64,000 bases of DNA from an uncultured Eubacteriales bacterium (GCA_959604355.1 CAUHAO010000001.1:124001-188000); one strand, 5' to 3'; counted from the stretch's first letter, positions 33,861 through 42,744 are shown. Translations and numbers: made by a program. The notes: generated from the letters alone by a model not told the origin.

Positions 33861-35234
33861 TCAGCCGATGTTCGGCAGGTTTTCGAGTGATTTTGCGATC
33901 TCTTCATCCGTGGGGATGTAGTCGCTCATGAGTCCGTCATTGTAATTGCCGTATGCGTACATGTCAAAGTAGCCTGTGCCGGTAAGACCGAAGAGGATTG
34001 TCTTCTCCTCTCCCGTCTCCTTGCATTTGAGCGCCTCGTCTATCGCAACGCGGATAGCGTGGCTGCTTTCGGGCGCGGGAAGGATTCCTTCGATGCGTGC
34101 GAACTGCTGTGCTGCTTCAAATACCGACGTTTGCTCAACGGAACGTGCCGTCATAAAACCGTCATGATAGAGCTGGGATAGGGTGGAGCTCATGCCGTGA
34201 TAGCGCAGACCTCCGGCGTGGTTGGGCGAGGGAATGAAGTTACTGCCGAGAGTGTACATTTTTGCGAGCGGGCAGACCATTCCGGTGTCGCAGAAGTCGT
34301 AAGCGAATTTACCGCGTGTAAAGCTCGGGCAGGACGCGGGCTCAACGGCGATGAATTCATAGTCGCGTTGACCGAGGAGTTTTTCACGCATGAACGGAGC
34401 TATCAGACCTCCGAGGTTGCTTCCGCCGCCGGCACATCCGATGATTACATCGGGGACGATGCCGTATTTATCCATAGCGGCTTTTGCTTCAAGGCCGATG
34501 ACGCTCTGATGCAGCAATACCTGATTGAGCACGCTGCCCAATACATAGCGGTATCCGGGTGTCGAGGTTGCGGCTTCGACCGCTTCGGAGATTGCACAGC
34601 CGAGGCTTCCGCCGGTTCCGGGATGCGCTTGCAGGATCTTTCTGCCGATAGCCGTTGTTTCGGACGGGCTGGGGGTGACGGACGCGCCGTAAGTTCTCAT
34701 TACTTCTCGGCGGAAGGGTTTCTGTTCGTATGAGACCTTTACCATATAGACTTTGCAGTCAAGACCGAGATAAGCGCACGCCATAGACAGGGCTGTACCC
34801 CATTGACCCGCACCTGTTTCGGTCGTGACGCCTTTAAGTCCCTGTTTTTTCGCGTAATACGCCTGAGCAATGGCGGAATTGAGTTTGTGGCTGCCGGAAG
34901 TGTTGTTGCCTTCAAATTTATAATATATTTTTGCAGGGGTCTGGAGCTTTTCTTCGAGGCAGTACGCGCGTACCAGCGGCGAGGGACGGTACATTTTGTA
35001 GAAATTCAATATTTCGTCGGGAATCGCGATATACGGAGTTTTATCATCGAGTTCCTGTTCTACGAGTTCATCGCAGAACACGGCTCCGAGTTCCTCCGCT
35101 GTCATGGGGTTGCCCGTTGCGGGATTGAGCAGCGGCGCAGGTTTGTTTTTCATATCTGCGCGGACGTTGTACCAATATTTCGGCAGTTCGTCTTCTGCGA
35201 GATAGATTTTGTATGGGATCTTTTTGCTTTCCAT
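33861..35234 (-). CDS. trpB: TrpB2-type tryptophan synthase beta chain
   Basis: A 457-residue PLP enzyme of the TrpB-like (TrpB2) group, longer than standard TrpB1 (about 395). The lysine sits in NNTSGSHKLNSAIAQ, the phosphate cup is CAGGGSNLGGL, and RPSPLVRAYCLEEKL, ETGAGQWGTAL and EPASCPSFTRGKF are TrpB2 marks. It makes tryptophan from indole and serine, often without TrpA. ATG 35234 has GAAAGGAG upstream. It is not in a trp operon; a tryptophan T-box controls it alone. Confidence 0.93.
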   Translation of the reverse strand: MESKKIPYKIYLAEDELPKYWYNVRADMKNKPAPLLNPATGNPMTAEELGAVFCDELVEQELDDKTPYIAIPDEILNFYKMYRPSPLVRAYCLEEKLQTPAKIYYKFEGNNTSGSHKLNSAIAQAYYAKKQGLKGVTTETGAGQWGTALSMACAYLGLDCKVYMVKVSYEQKPFRREVMRTYGASVTPSPSETTAIGRKILQAHPGTGGSLGCAISEAVEAATSTPGYRYVLGSVLNQVLLHQSVIGLEAKAAMDKYGIVPDVIIGCAGGGSNLGGLIAPFMREKLLGQRDYEFIAVEPASCPSFTRGKFAYDFCDTGMVCPLAKMYTLGSNFIPSPNHAGGLRYHGMSSTLSQLYHDGFMTARSVEQTSVFEAAQQFARIEGILPAPESSHAIRVAIDEALKCKETGEEKTILFGLTGTGYFDMYAYGNYNDGLMSDYIPTDEEIAKSLENLPNIG

Positions 35235-35265
35235 AATGTGTTCTCCTTTCCGAACTGAGGGGCAG

Positions 35266-35545
35266 GAATAAAAAAACGCCCTTGCCCCTAAATAAAAATT
35301 CAGGGACAAGAGCAATTACTCCTGCGGTACCACCCTGGTTCGCCCGTTAACGGACGCCCTTTGCGACATACTCCGAAAGTTCGTTCATATGTCTGCCGAT
35401 ATCACGTTCGGCACCCGTCGCCCCTACTTGCCCGAAGGTTTTCGGTTTGCCCTCATGAGTCCATTCGCTGATATGTCCACCGCCGCGATCCCACCGCCCG
35501 CGACTCTCTTCAGGTGACCTTTATCAGGTACTATTCTCAATCAAC
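35266..35545 (-). promoter_or_regulatory. T-box leader, tryptophan specifier, upstream of trpB
   Basis: The minus strand contains the T-box core CCAGGGTGGTACCGCAGG (about 35319-35336), preceded by Stem I sequence and followed by a terminator (GCTCTTGTCCCTG ... CAAGGGCGTTTTTT, 35270-35313). The specifier codon is most likely TGG at 35461-35463 in GAATGGACTC, placed correctly before the lower Stem I 3' strand. Uncharged tRNA-Trp would favour readthrough into trpB. Confidence 0.9.
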
Positions 35546-35564
35546 GGTTTACTGTGATGAAGCA

Positions 35565-35593
35565 ATTATAGCACGGCGAAAAGCATTTGTCAA
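35565..35593 (-). promoter_or_regulatory. Consensus sigma-A promoter for the T-box/trpB unit
   Basis: Minus strand perfect TTGACA, 17-base spacer, perfect TATAAT, just before the T-box leader. Confidence 0.9.
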
Positions 35594-35655
35594 GAGGAAA
35601 AAGAAAAGTTTTTGCCGTGTCGAAAAAATTTCAGATTTTCGTTTCAGCGTTTTTA

Positions 35656-35684
35656 TTGCAAAATACGACACTCGGATATATAAT
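35656..35684 (+). promoter_or_regulatory. Sigma-A promoter for the EamA gene
   Basis: TTGCAA, 17-base spacer, TATAAT. Confidence 0.75.
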
Positions 35685-35719
35685 GAGTGTGTTTCAAGAA
35701 GTTTTTCGGAGGTAGGAAC

Positions 35720-36619
35720 GTGTATAAAGAGAAAACCATATCGGCCTTTGCCCGAGTGCTGCTGTTTCTGACGGCGGTGATCTGGGGCGGCTCGTTTATA
35801 ATTGTAAAGGGTGCGGTTGATAACATTCCGCCGATTTTTCTTGTTGCGATACGATTTTCGATATCGAGTGTCTTGCTTGGTCTTATTTTTATAAAGCATT
35901 TCAAAAATTTTACCGCGGATTATCTGTGGCGCGGTGCGATAATCGGCGCCTGTCTTTTCGGCGCGTACGCGATTCAGACTGCGGGCATACAGCTCACGAC
36001 AGCCGGCAAAAACGCATTTCTTTCATGCCTTTACTCGGTGCTCGTTCCGTTTATGCTGTGGGCGTTTAAGGGCAAACGTCCCGACAGATATAATATCGTC
36101 GCGGCTCTGACGTGCGCTGTCGGTGCGGGGCTCGTAATTCTTGGCACCGTGACCGAAAGTATAAACATCGGTGACTTGATATCCCTTGTCGCAAGCTTTT
36201 TTTACGCGGCGCATTTCGTCGCCGTCGAAAAGCTTTCAAAGAACAAAGACATCATAATAATAACGATATTGCAGTTTGTTTATGCGGCTGTATATTCGTG
36301 GGCACTGACTCTCCTTACCGAAGAAGGCACATTCGTCGGCATTGAGTGGGGTGGGGTTCTGTATCTTGCAATTGCGTGCACGACGCTGGGATTTCTCATG
36401 CAGAACATCGGTCAGAAGCTCACGAGCTCTTCGTCCGCGTCTCTTATACTCAGCCTCGAGTCCGTTTTCGGCGTGCTGTTTTCGATAATATTCGGTTATG
36501 AGGAATTGAAGCCTCAGGCGACGGTCGGATTCGTGCTGATTTTCATCGCCGTCATAATATCGGAAACGAAACTCTCTTTTCTTCGCAAAAAAAGGCAAAC
36601 AAATCAAAAAAATACTTGA
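35720..36619 (+). CDS. EamA/DMT family transporter
   Basis: A 299-residue transporter with ten predicted helices in two EamA halves: LLFLTAVIWGGSFIIVKGAVDNIPP starts the first repeat and GDLISLVASFFYAAHFVAVEKLSK the second, with LILSLESVFGVLFSIIFGYE near the end. Drug/metabolite family members move amino acids, metabolites or drugs; substrate not determinable. GTG 35720 with CGGAGG 7 bases upstream is preferred. It faces away from the tryptophan T-box. Confidence 0.9.
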   Translation: MYKEKTISAFARVLLFLTAVIWGGSFIIVKGAVDNIPPIFLVAIRFSISSVLLGLIFIKHFKNFTADYLWRGAIIGACLFGAYAIQTAGIQLTTAGKNAFLSCLYSVLVPFMLWAFKGKRPDRYNIVAALTCAVGAGLVILGTVTESINIGDLISLVASFFYAAHFVAVEKLSKNKDIIIITILQFVYAAVYSWALTLLTEEGTFVGIEWGGVLYLAIACTTLGFLMQNIGQKLTSSSSASLILSLESVFGVLFSIIFGYEELKPQATVGFVLIFIAVIISETKLSFLRKKRQTNQKNT

Positions 36620-36643
36620 TTTTTATCATTTAATATGCTATAC
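36615..36643 (+). promoter_or_regulatory. Sigma-A promoter for the Gfo/Idh/MocA gene
   Basis: TTGATT, 17-base spacer, TATACT, overlapping the end of the EamA gene. Confidence 0.75.
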
Positions 36644-36679
36644 TAAACCAAAAGAAAAAATATCGGAGGAAATAAAACA

Positions 36680-37681
36680 ATGGATAAAGTGAAAGTAGCA
36701 TTTATCGGCTGCGGCTCGAGAAACCATGTCCACCTCGAAAAGGTCATGGCAATAGAAGACGCAGAGTTCGTAGGCTTCTGCGACCTCGTACTTGAAAGAG
36801 CCGAAAAATTCGTAAAAGAATCCGGCAAAGGCAAGGCATATACCGATTATAAGACAATGGTAGAGCAGACGAACCCTGACGCGGTGTTCATCGCCGTTCC
36901 CCCGGATTGCCACGGTGATATAGAATTCTTCCTCATCGACAAAAACATCCCGTTCCAGGTCGAGAAACCGATGGCTCTGGATATGGCTCTTGCCGAGAAA
37001 ATCAACGCGGCTATTCAGGCAAAAAATCTCATCGTTAACTGCGCGTTTCAGGACAGATATCAGAACCTTACTCAGATAATGAAGGAATTTCTCTCCCACG
37101 AGCAGTGCGGACACGTTCTCGCAAGCTGGTGCGGAGGCATTCCGCGCAACGAGTGGTGGGCTGTCAAGGAACGTTCCGGCGGTCAGCTCGTTGAGCAGAA
37201 CTGTCATCTGTTTGACCAGCTCCGTTACCTGTTCGGCGAACCAGACAGCGTTTATTGTGTTGCGCACAAGGGTATTGTTGATCCGAAAGTATGGGACTGC
37301 GACCCGCGCTACAACGTCGAGGACTGCTCCTCCGCGCTTATACATTTCAAGAACGGCGTTATCGCGAACGTGTTCACCGGCTGCTATTTTCGCAACACGG
37401 GCTGTCAGAACGGCATTACGGCGTATTGCGTAAATTCCAAAGCCGAATACTTCCTGCGTAATAGACTCAACATCTGCGAAGGCGACGAAGAGACTGATCG
37501 TGTCACGACGTATTATCGCGGTGAAGAGCAGACGGGTATTCAGGACAGAACTTTTGTCGAAGCGGTAAAGAACAACGACGGCTCAAAGCTTCTCTCTCCT
37601 TTCAGCGACGGTATAAAGAGTCTGCGCCTCGTTCTTGCGTGCAACGAGAGCATGGATACCGGTAAGGTCATTAATCTGTAA
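36680..37681 (+). CDS. Gfo/Idh/MocA family oxidoreductase
   Basis: A 333-residue NAD(P)-dependent sugar or cyclitol dehydrogenase. N-terminal Rossmann KVAFIGCGSRNHVHLEKV with GxGxxx, IAVPPDCHGDIEFF, and the conserved EKPMALDM (catalytic Lys). The C-terminal domain has GGQLVEQNCHLFDQLRYLFG with the active His/Asp pair (EQNCHLFD). It has its own promoter and terminator, so substrate context is lacking. CGGAGG precedes the ATG. Confidence 0.92.
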   Translation: MDKVKVAFIGCGSRNHVHLEKVMAIEDAEFVGFCDLVLERAEKFVKESGKGKAYTDYKTMVEQTNPDAVFIAVPPDCHGDIEFFLIDKNIPFQVEKPMALDMALAEKINAAIQAKNLIVNCAFQDRYQNLTQIMKEFLSHEQCGHVLASWCGGIPRNEWWAVKERSGGQLVEQNCHLFDQLRYLFGEPDSVYCVAHKGIVDPKVWDCDPRYNVEDCSSALIHFKNGVIANVFTGCYFRNTGCQNGITAYCVNSKAEYFLRNRLNICEGDEETDRVTTYYRGEEQTGIQDRTFVEAVKNNDGSKLLSPFSDGIKSLRLVLACNESMDTGKVINL

Positions 37682-37703
37682 TCGAATATAGATATATATC
37701 GGA

Positions 37704-37757
37704 GCGCCTTTGGACTGCCTGTTGTAAAGCAGACATGATAGTCCAAAGGCGCCCTTT
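37704..37757 (+). terminator. Terminator after the oxidoreductase gene
   Basis: GCGCCTTTGGACT pairs with AGTCCAAAGGCGC around a 23-base loop, then CCTTTC. Confidence 0.7.
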
Positions 37758-37829
37758 CATAAAGTGCGATACGGTGTAACCGGGATTTCGGTTATGCCGT
37801 TTTCTCTTTTATATTAACTCTTTGTGACC

Positions 37830-38320
37830 GTTTCAACTTTTGATTTTACGGACGCTCATCGAGTATTTTCTCCATATTCTCAGTTTCGGGGATACAGACG
37901 ACGCCGACACCGCGGTAATATTAGGTTCTTTCCCTATGCTTGCGGTTATCCTTTCGGCAAAGCACGAAGACTGTGATTTTTGAAATGAACTCGAGGACAA
38001 GCTCGGGATCAAGTTCTTCAACCTGCCGATCTTCTTTAACTTGCCAATAAACTTTTCAATATCGTATACCTGTCGCTCGACATTTTATATATATGTGCGA
38101 AGCGTCCTGCAAATTTTCGCGCAAATCACAGCTCATACCAAGACAACTCTTTCACCTCCGCCTCGGGCTGTTTTATCGGTGCTGTCCGTTCAATTATCAG
38201 GCGGAGATTCTTGCTCTTGCCGCACCCGAAGTCTGCCGCGCCCTTACAGAGTTTTTTTGTATTCAGCGTCGTTCGGATATAACTTGACGAGACGCTTTCG
38301 CGCAATCTTTTTCGACTTTT
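37830..38320 (+). pseudogene. Decayed coding remnant, family not identified
   Basis: This 900-base gap holds no intact gene, but one frame on + reads coherently for about 40 residues (FGDTDDADTAVILGSFPM, then LSAKHEDCDF), hits a TGA at about 37982, and continues NELEDKLGIKFFNLP. A further fragment around 38210-38250 reads AEILALAAPEVCRALTEF. The pattern is of an oxidoreductase-like gene broken by stops and frameshifts. I considered a nitrogenase-component-1-like origin but cannot support it. From 38330 to 38570 the sequence is AT-rich with no features. Confidence 0.4.
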
Positions 38321-38571
38321 GTTTAAGGCTGCTTCACTTGGATTTGGCTATTTAATTTCTTTGATGTACGGAGTGCGGGGTCTCCAGACTTTTTTTCAGT
38401 TGTATAAGAATCAACCCCGTAGGAAATATTAATAACGTGGAAGTATGCCATAATCAAAATTGAGTGTAGTATTATATCACACAATTGCGAATTAGGTAAT
38501 AGGTTATTGAAAAACAGTTTCAAAAATATAATAGAATTGATTTGAATACGGTTTTGGCAGAATTCCGCCAA

Positions 38572-38599
38572 TTTACATAAACATTACATTTTTTATACA
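38572..38599 (+). promoter_or_regulatory. PhoP-box-like direct repeats upstream of pst
   Basis: TTTACA (38572), ATTACA (38583) and TATACA (38594) are spaced exactly 11 bases apart, matching the TT(T/A)ACA-N5 repeat pattern of Firmicute PhoP sites. TATGCT (38613) or TATAAT (38632) could be the -10. Confidence 0.6.
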
Positions 38600-38670
38600 C
38601 AATTATGGTAGTTATGCTATTTCGTCTGCTGTATAATAACGTTGCAAAACAAGAAAAGGAGATTTTGAAA

Positions 38671-39546
38671 ATGAAAAAGATTTTTGCACTCATACTCACA
38701 TTCGCACTTACAGTTTGCTCCATTGGAGCGCTATCCGCTTGCGGTGCCTCAAAGTTCGATGCGAACAAGAACATCAGTGTTGTTACCCGTGAGGACGGAA
38801 GCGGAACGAAATCCGCATTTATGGATATCATCGGTCTGAAAGGTAAAACCGACGTTTCCGGTGTTATCGTTGCAACAGGTACAGCTGCGGTACTTCAGGA
38901 GGTTAAGGGTAATCCTCTCGCAATCGGTTACGATAGTCTTGGCTACATCACCAAAGACGTAAAAATTCTTAAGGTAGACGGCGTTGAAGCTACGATTAAA
39001 AATATCAAGAACGGTACATATAAGATTTCCCGTCCTTTGAACGTGGTATATCAGGAAAGCAAGGTGGCAAGCAAAGTCAACACAGCATTCCTTGCATTTC
39101 TTCAAAGCTCGGACGCGCAGAAGATTATTTCTGATAACGGTTATGTTTCCACAAAGGAAGGCGCGGTAGCATACACGGTGGTTCCCGGACTTTCGGGGCA
39201 GATCGCAATTTCGGGAAGCACATCTCTTAAGCCTCTGATGGAAAAGCTCGCCGCGAAATTTGAAGAAATACAGAACGGGGTAAGTGTTACCGTCGGCGGC
39301 GGAGGAAGCGGCACGGGTTACAACGATGCAAAGAACGGCGTATCCGATTTCGGCATGATCTCCGAAAGCTTTAACTCTTCCAAGGCTGAAAACTGCACCT
39401 ACTACGAAGTTTCCAAGGATGGTATCGCAGTCATCGTTAATAAGGCAAATACCATTGACAATATCTCGCTTGAAGACCTTAAGAATATTTACAACGTAGA
39501 TGCAGGCGAAGCGGCTATTACGACTTGGGTTGGCGTATCGAAATAA
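38671..39546 (+). CDS. pstS: Phosphate-binding lipoprotein PstS, circularly permuted
   Basis: A 291-residue lipoprotein (lipobox LSAC, Cys24). It has all PstS landmarks in swapped order. Residues 35-170 carry what is normally the second half: TREDGSGTKSAF (39-50), AIGYDSLGY (84-92), ISRP (119-122) and the SSDAQKIISDNGYV end block. Residues 177-291 carry the normal first half: ISGSTSLKPLMEKLAAKF, GGGGSGTGY (209-217), DGIAVIVN (250-257) and LEDLKNIY. The C-terminal ITTWVGVSK would join directly onto the N-terminal NISVVTRED in a normal PstS. It leads a pstS-pstC-pstA-pstB-phoU operon. Confidence 0.9.
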   Translation: MKKIFALILTFALTVCSIGALSACGASKFDANKNISVVTREDGSGTKSAFMDIIGLKGKTDVSGVIVATGTAAVLQEVKGNPLAIGYDSLGYITKDVKILKVDGVEATIKNIKNGTYKISRPLNVVYQESKVASKVNTAFLAFLQSSDAQKIISDNGYVSTKEGAVAYTVVPGLSGQIAISGSTSLKPLMEKLAAKFEEIQNGVSVTVGGGGSGTGYNDAKNGVSDFGMISESFNSSKAENCTYYEVSKDGIAVIVNKANTIDNISLEDLKNIYNVDAGEAAITTWVGVSK

Positions 39547-39547
39547 T

Positions 39548-40456
39548 ATGAAAAATCTGTACAGATTTATAAATGCGAGAGAAAAGGTAATGCGCGGAGT
39601 ATTCCTTTTCTCCGCAGTCTTTTCCATTCTTGCGCTTGCGACGATAACAGTGTTCCTGTTTGTCAGCGGAGTTCCGTTCATTGCCAAGACGGGATTTGCA
39701 GAATTTCTCTTTGGAAGCGATTGGGCACCGCTTGCTGACAATGCTTCATACGGCATCTTCCCGATGATCGTAGCATCACTTTACGTTACGGCGCTTTCGG
39801 TAGTTATCGGCATTGGCATAGGTCTGATGACTGCAATCGCTCTTTACAAATTCTGTCCGAAAAGGCTCGTTGCTCTTATAAGGCAGATGATCAACCTGCT
39901 CGCAGGTATTCCGTCGGTTATATTCGGCCTGTTCGGTATGACGGTGATCGTTCCGTTCGTGCGCGATTACATATCACCGAACGGAGTAGGCTACGGCATA
40001 TTTTCCGCATCCATTGTTCTCGGAATCATGATCTTACCTACTATCGTCAGCGTAAGTCTTGACGCACTGAACAGCGTGCCGAACACCTATTACGAGGGTG
40101 CGCTTGCTCTTGGCGCGACAAAGGAGCAGGCGACATTCAATATTATGTTACCTGCTGCAAAAAGCGGAATATTGGCAGGCGTTGTCCTTGCTATCGGACG
40201 TGCGATAGGTGAAACAATGGCTGTTATTATGGTTATCGGCGGCAGCCCGGAAATGCCCGAAGGTTTGTTCCAAAGCGTAAGAACGCTGACGGCAAACATC
40301 GCTATGGGGGCGCTTGAGTTATCGGGAGACGCTCTTTCGGCTCTTATCGCAACGGGCGTTGTACTGTTCGTGTTCACGCTTATTCTCAACGTCAGCTTCT
40401 CGCTCTTAAAGAAGGATAATACCGACAAAAAAGAAAAGCGAGGTGCAAAGAAATGA
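39548..40456 (+). CDS. pstC: Phosphate ABC transporter permease PstC
   Basis: A 302-residue permease with about six helices. Blocks ADNASYGIFPMIVASLYVTALSV, AGIPSVIFGLFGMTVIVPFV, and EGALALGATKEQATFNIMLPAAKSGILAGVVLAIGRAIGETMAV are typical PstC, the latter with the ATPase-coupling EAA loop. The ATG begins 1 base after the pstS stop and has no obvious Shine-Dalgarno, so translation is probably coupled to pstS. Confidence 0.94.
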   Translation: MKNLYRFINAREKVMRGVFLFSAVFSILALATITVFLFVSGVPFIAKTGFAEFLFGSDWAPLADNASYGIFPMIVASLYVTALSVVIGIGIGLMTAIALYKFCPKRLVALIRQMINLLAGIPSVIFGLFGMTVIVPFVRDYISPNGVGYGIFSASIVLGIMILPTIVSVSLDALNSVPNTYYEGALALGATKEQATFNIMLPAAKSGILAGVVLAIGRAIGETMAVIMVIGGSPEMPEGLFQSVRTLTANIAMGALELSGDALSALIATGVVLFVFTLILNVSFSLLKKDNTDKKEKRGAKK

Positions 40457-41283
40457 GAAAACTGTATTCAGCATTAAAGTACGTTTGTATCGTAGCGCTC
40501 ATCATATCATTGATTGCTCTTGCGGCAGTTACCGCATACGTGCTGATAAACGGTGTAGATAAGCTGTCCTCAGACCTTCTTTTCGGTGATTACAGAGATT
40601 CTCCTTCTATTCTCCCCGCATTTGTCGGGACGCTTGAGCTTGTTGCCATCGCAGCGATTATTGCAGTTCCCATCGGCGTTGCAAGTGCAGTCTTCCTTGT
40701 TGAATACACGAATAACAAAGGAAAATTCGTTAAGATTGTGCAAGTCGCAACCGAAACGCTTGCGGGCATTCCGAGTATCGTTTACGGTCTGTTCGGTTAC
40801 CTGATATTCGTCGTTGCTTTCGGGTGGGGGTATTCGATGATAGGCGGCGGGATTACGCTTGCTATTATGATATTACCGACCATTGTAAGATCTACGCAGG
40901 AGAGCCTGCTTTCCGTGCAGGATGGACTTCGCGAGGGCGCTTATGCGCTCGGTACGAGCAAGGTCAGAACGATTTTTAAAATCGTTCTTCCTTCTGCGGC
41001 AGGCGGTATCGTAACAGCTATCATTCTCGCTATCGGTCGTGTCGTATCTGAAAGCGCGGTATTGATCCTTACCGTCGGCATGGTCGTTAATAGAGTTCCC
41101 GAAACCTTGATGGCACCGGGAACAAGCTTGGCTCTTGATATTTACTATTTCGCAAGCCACGGTTATCCCGATGAGGCGGCAGCAACAGCGGTCGTTCTGC
41201 TCGTATTCGTAATTTTCTTGAATCTGATTGCAGGATGGATCGGCAACCTTATCAAAAAATCAACGTATGGAGATGCAAAATGA
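40453..41283 (+). CDS. pstA: Phosphate ABC transporter permease PstA
   Basis: A 276-residue permease. ILPAFVGTLELVAIAAIIAVPIGVASAVFLVEY, AGIPSIVYGLFGYLIFVV, and REGAYALGTSKVRTIFKIVLPSAAGGIVTAIILAIGRVVSESA match PstA. Partner of PstC in the phosphate channel. Start overlaps the pstC stop (ATGA), with GAGGTG upstream. Confidence 0.94.
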   Translation: MRKLYSALKYVCIVALIISLIALAAVTAYVLINGVDKLSSDLLFGDYRDSPSILPAFVGTLELVAIAAIIAVPIGVASAVFLVEYTNNKGKFVKIVQVATETLAGIPSIVYGLFGYLIFVVAFGWGYSMIGGGITLAIMILPTIVRSTQESLLSVQDGLREGAYALGTSKVRTIFKIVLPSAAGGIVTAIILAIGRVVSESAVLILTVGMVVNRVPETLMAPGTSLALDIYYFASHGYPDEAAATAVVLLVFVIFLNLIAGWIGNLIKKSTYGDAK

Positions 41284-42050
41284 ATGGATTTACAGGTAGT
41301 ATGAATATCACAGCAAAGGGCTGCAACCTTTACTACGATGATTTTCATGCTTTGAAAAATATAGATATAGAAATTCCCGAAAAGCAGGTTACGGCGCTGA
41401 TCGGACCTTCGGGATGCGGAAAGTCTACTTTTCTTAAAATATTTAACAGAATGAACGACCTCGTGGAAGGCTGCCGCATGGAAGGAGAGTACCGTATCGG
41501 CGGAGTGGATATCTTCAAAAAGGGAACCGACGTAAATGTTCTTCGCAAGAATGTCGGTATGGTATTTCAAAAGCCCAATCCTTTCCCGATGAGCATTTAT
41601 GATAACATAGCCTTCGCTCCGAGAACCTTCGGCATCACAAAAAAGAGTGAGCTTGATGAGATCGTCGAGCAGTCTTTGCGCCGTGCGAGTATTTGGGACG
41701 AGGTGAAAGACAGGCTTCGTAAAAATGCTCTCGGCATGAGCGGCGGTCAGCAGCAGAGACTTTGTATAGCGCGTTCTCTCGCCGCAAGTCCGAAGGTTTT
41801 GCTTATGGATGAGCCGACCTCCGCACTTGATCCTATCTCCACGGGCAAGATAGAGGAGCTAATTGAGGAGCTGAAGCTTGACATTACCATTGTTATTGTT
41901 ACCCACAATATGCAACAGGCAACGAGAATTGCAGACAGGACGGCATTTTTCTTGCTCGGAGAGCTTGTTGAATACGGTAACACCGACGATATCTTCACTT
42001 CTCCGCGTGATCCGCGTACCGAGCGTTACATTACGGGAAGATTCGGCTGA
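41280..42050 (+). CDS. pstB: Phosphate ABC transporter ATP-binding protein PstB
   Basis: A 256-residue ATPase. Walker A GPSGCGKST, the PstB-specific FNRMNDL and FQKPNPFPMSIYDNIAF, signature MSGGQQQR, Walker B VLLMDEPTSALDP and H-loop VTHNM. ATG overlaps the pstA stop; GGAG is 6 bases upstream. The translation start inside the pstA end is favoured over an upstream in-frame ATG at 41235. Confidence 0.95.
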   Translation: MNGFTGSMNITAKGCNLYYDDFHALKNIDIEIPEKQVTALIGPSGCGKSTFLKIFNRMNDLVEGCRMEGEYRIGGVDIFKKGTDVNVLRKNVGMVFQKPNPFPMSIYDNIAFAPRTFGITKKSELDEIVEQSLRRASIWDEVKDRLRKNALGMSGGQQQRLCIARSLAASPKVLLMDEPTSALDPISTGKIEELIEELKLDITIVIVTHNMQQATRIADRTAFFLLGELVEYGNTDDIFTSPRDPRTERYITGRFG

Positions 42051-42090
42051 TATTGTATATTTTATGGTGTAATATGAGGAGATAAGAAAA

Positions 42091-42744
42091 ATGTCTATCA
42101 GAAAAATATTTGAAGAAGAGCTTGCAGAACTGAAAACCCAGCTCGTAGAGATGTGCAGGCTGACTGAGCAGATGATATCAGACGCCATAAGCGCGCTTGT
42201 TAACCGCGACCGAGAGCTTGGAAAAAGCATAGGTGTAATGGATAAGCGCGTTGACGATTATGAGATGTCGATAGAAAAGAAATGTATGCGCATCCTACTC
42301 AAGCAACAGCCTGTTGCAAAGGATTTTCGCGAGGTTTCAACCGCGCTGAAAATGATTACCGATATTGAGCGCTTCGGAGACCAGGCTGCAGATATCGGCG
42401 ACCTCGTATATACGATGCCGGGGGATACTTATATCAAGAAGCTTACACATATTACCGCTATGGGCAACCTTGCCATAAAGATGGTCCGAGAGAGCGTAAA
42501 TTCCTTCATTAACAACGACGAGAGGCTTGCCGACGAGGTTATCGCACTCGACGATCAAATGGACGATCTTTTCGTTACGGTCAAGACCGAGCTCATCGAG
42601 CTTATTAAAAAGGACGGAAATAACGGAGACCAGGGCATAGAGCTGATGATGGTCGCAAAATATCTGGAGCGTATCGGCGACCATGCCGTAAACGTAGCCG
42701 AATGGACGAAATATAACGAAACCGGAGTACATCAAAAGTTTTAA
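42091..42744 (+). CDS. phoU: Phosphate signalling protein PhoU
   Basis: A 217-residue all-helical protein of two PhoU repeats; each has the metal-binding motif, seen as ITDIERFGDQAADIGDLV and KYLERIGDHAVNVAEWT (E/DxxxD). It links Pst transport to the PhoR sensor and restrains phosphate uptake. GAGGAGA precedes the ATG. Its stop overlaps (TAATG) the ruined response-regulator gene. Confidence 0.94.
   Translation: MSIRKIFEEELAELKTQLVEMCRLTEQMISDAISALVNRDRELGKSIGVMDKRVDDYEMSIEKKCMRILLKQQPVAKDFREVSTALKMITDIERFGDQAADIGDLVYTMPGDTYIKKLTHITAMGNLAIKMVRESVNSFINNDERLADEVIALDDQMDDLFVTVKTELIELIKKDGNNGDQGIELMMVAKYLERIGDHAVNVAEWTKYNETGVHQKF

Noticed and set aside
37850..38035. Nitrogenase-component-1-like pseudogene
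   Set aside because: A faint resemblance in DTDDADTAVILGSFPM and LGIKFFNLP was not enough to name a family; reported only as an unidentified remnant.
41235..41279. Upstream ATG for pstB
   Set aside because: It would extend into pstA; the ATG at 41280 in the ATGA overlap has the properly spaced GGAG.
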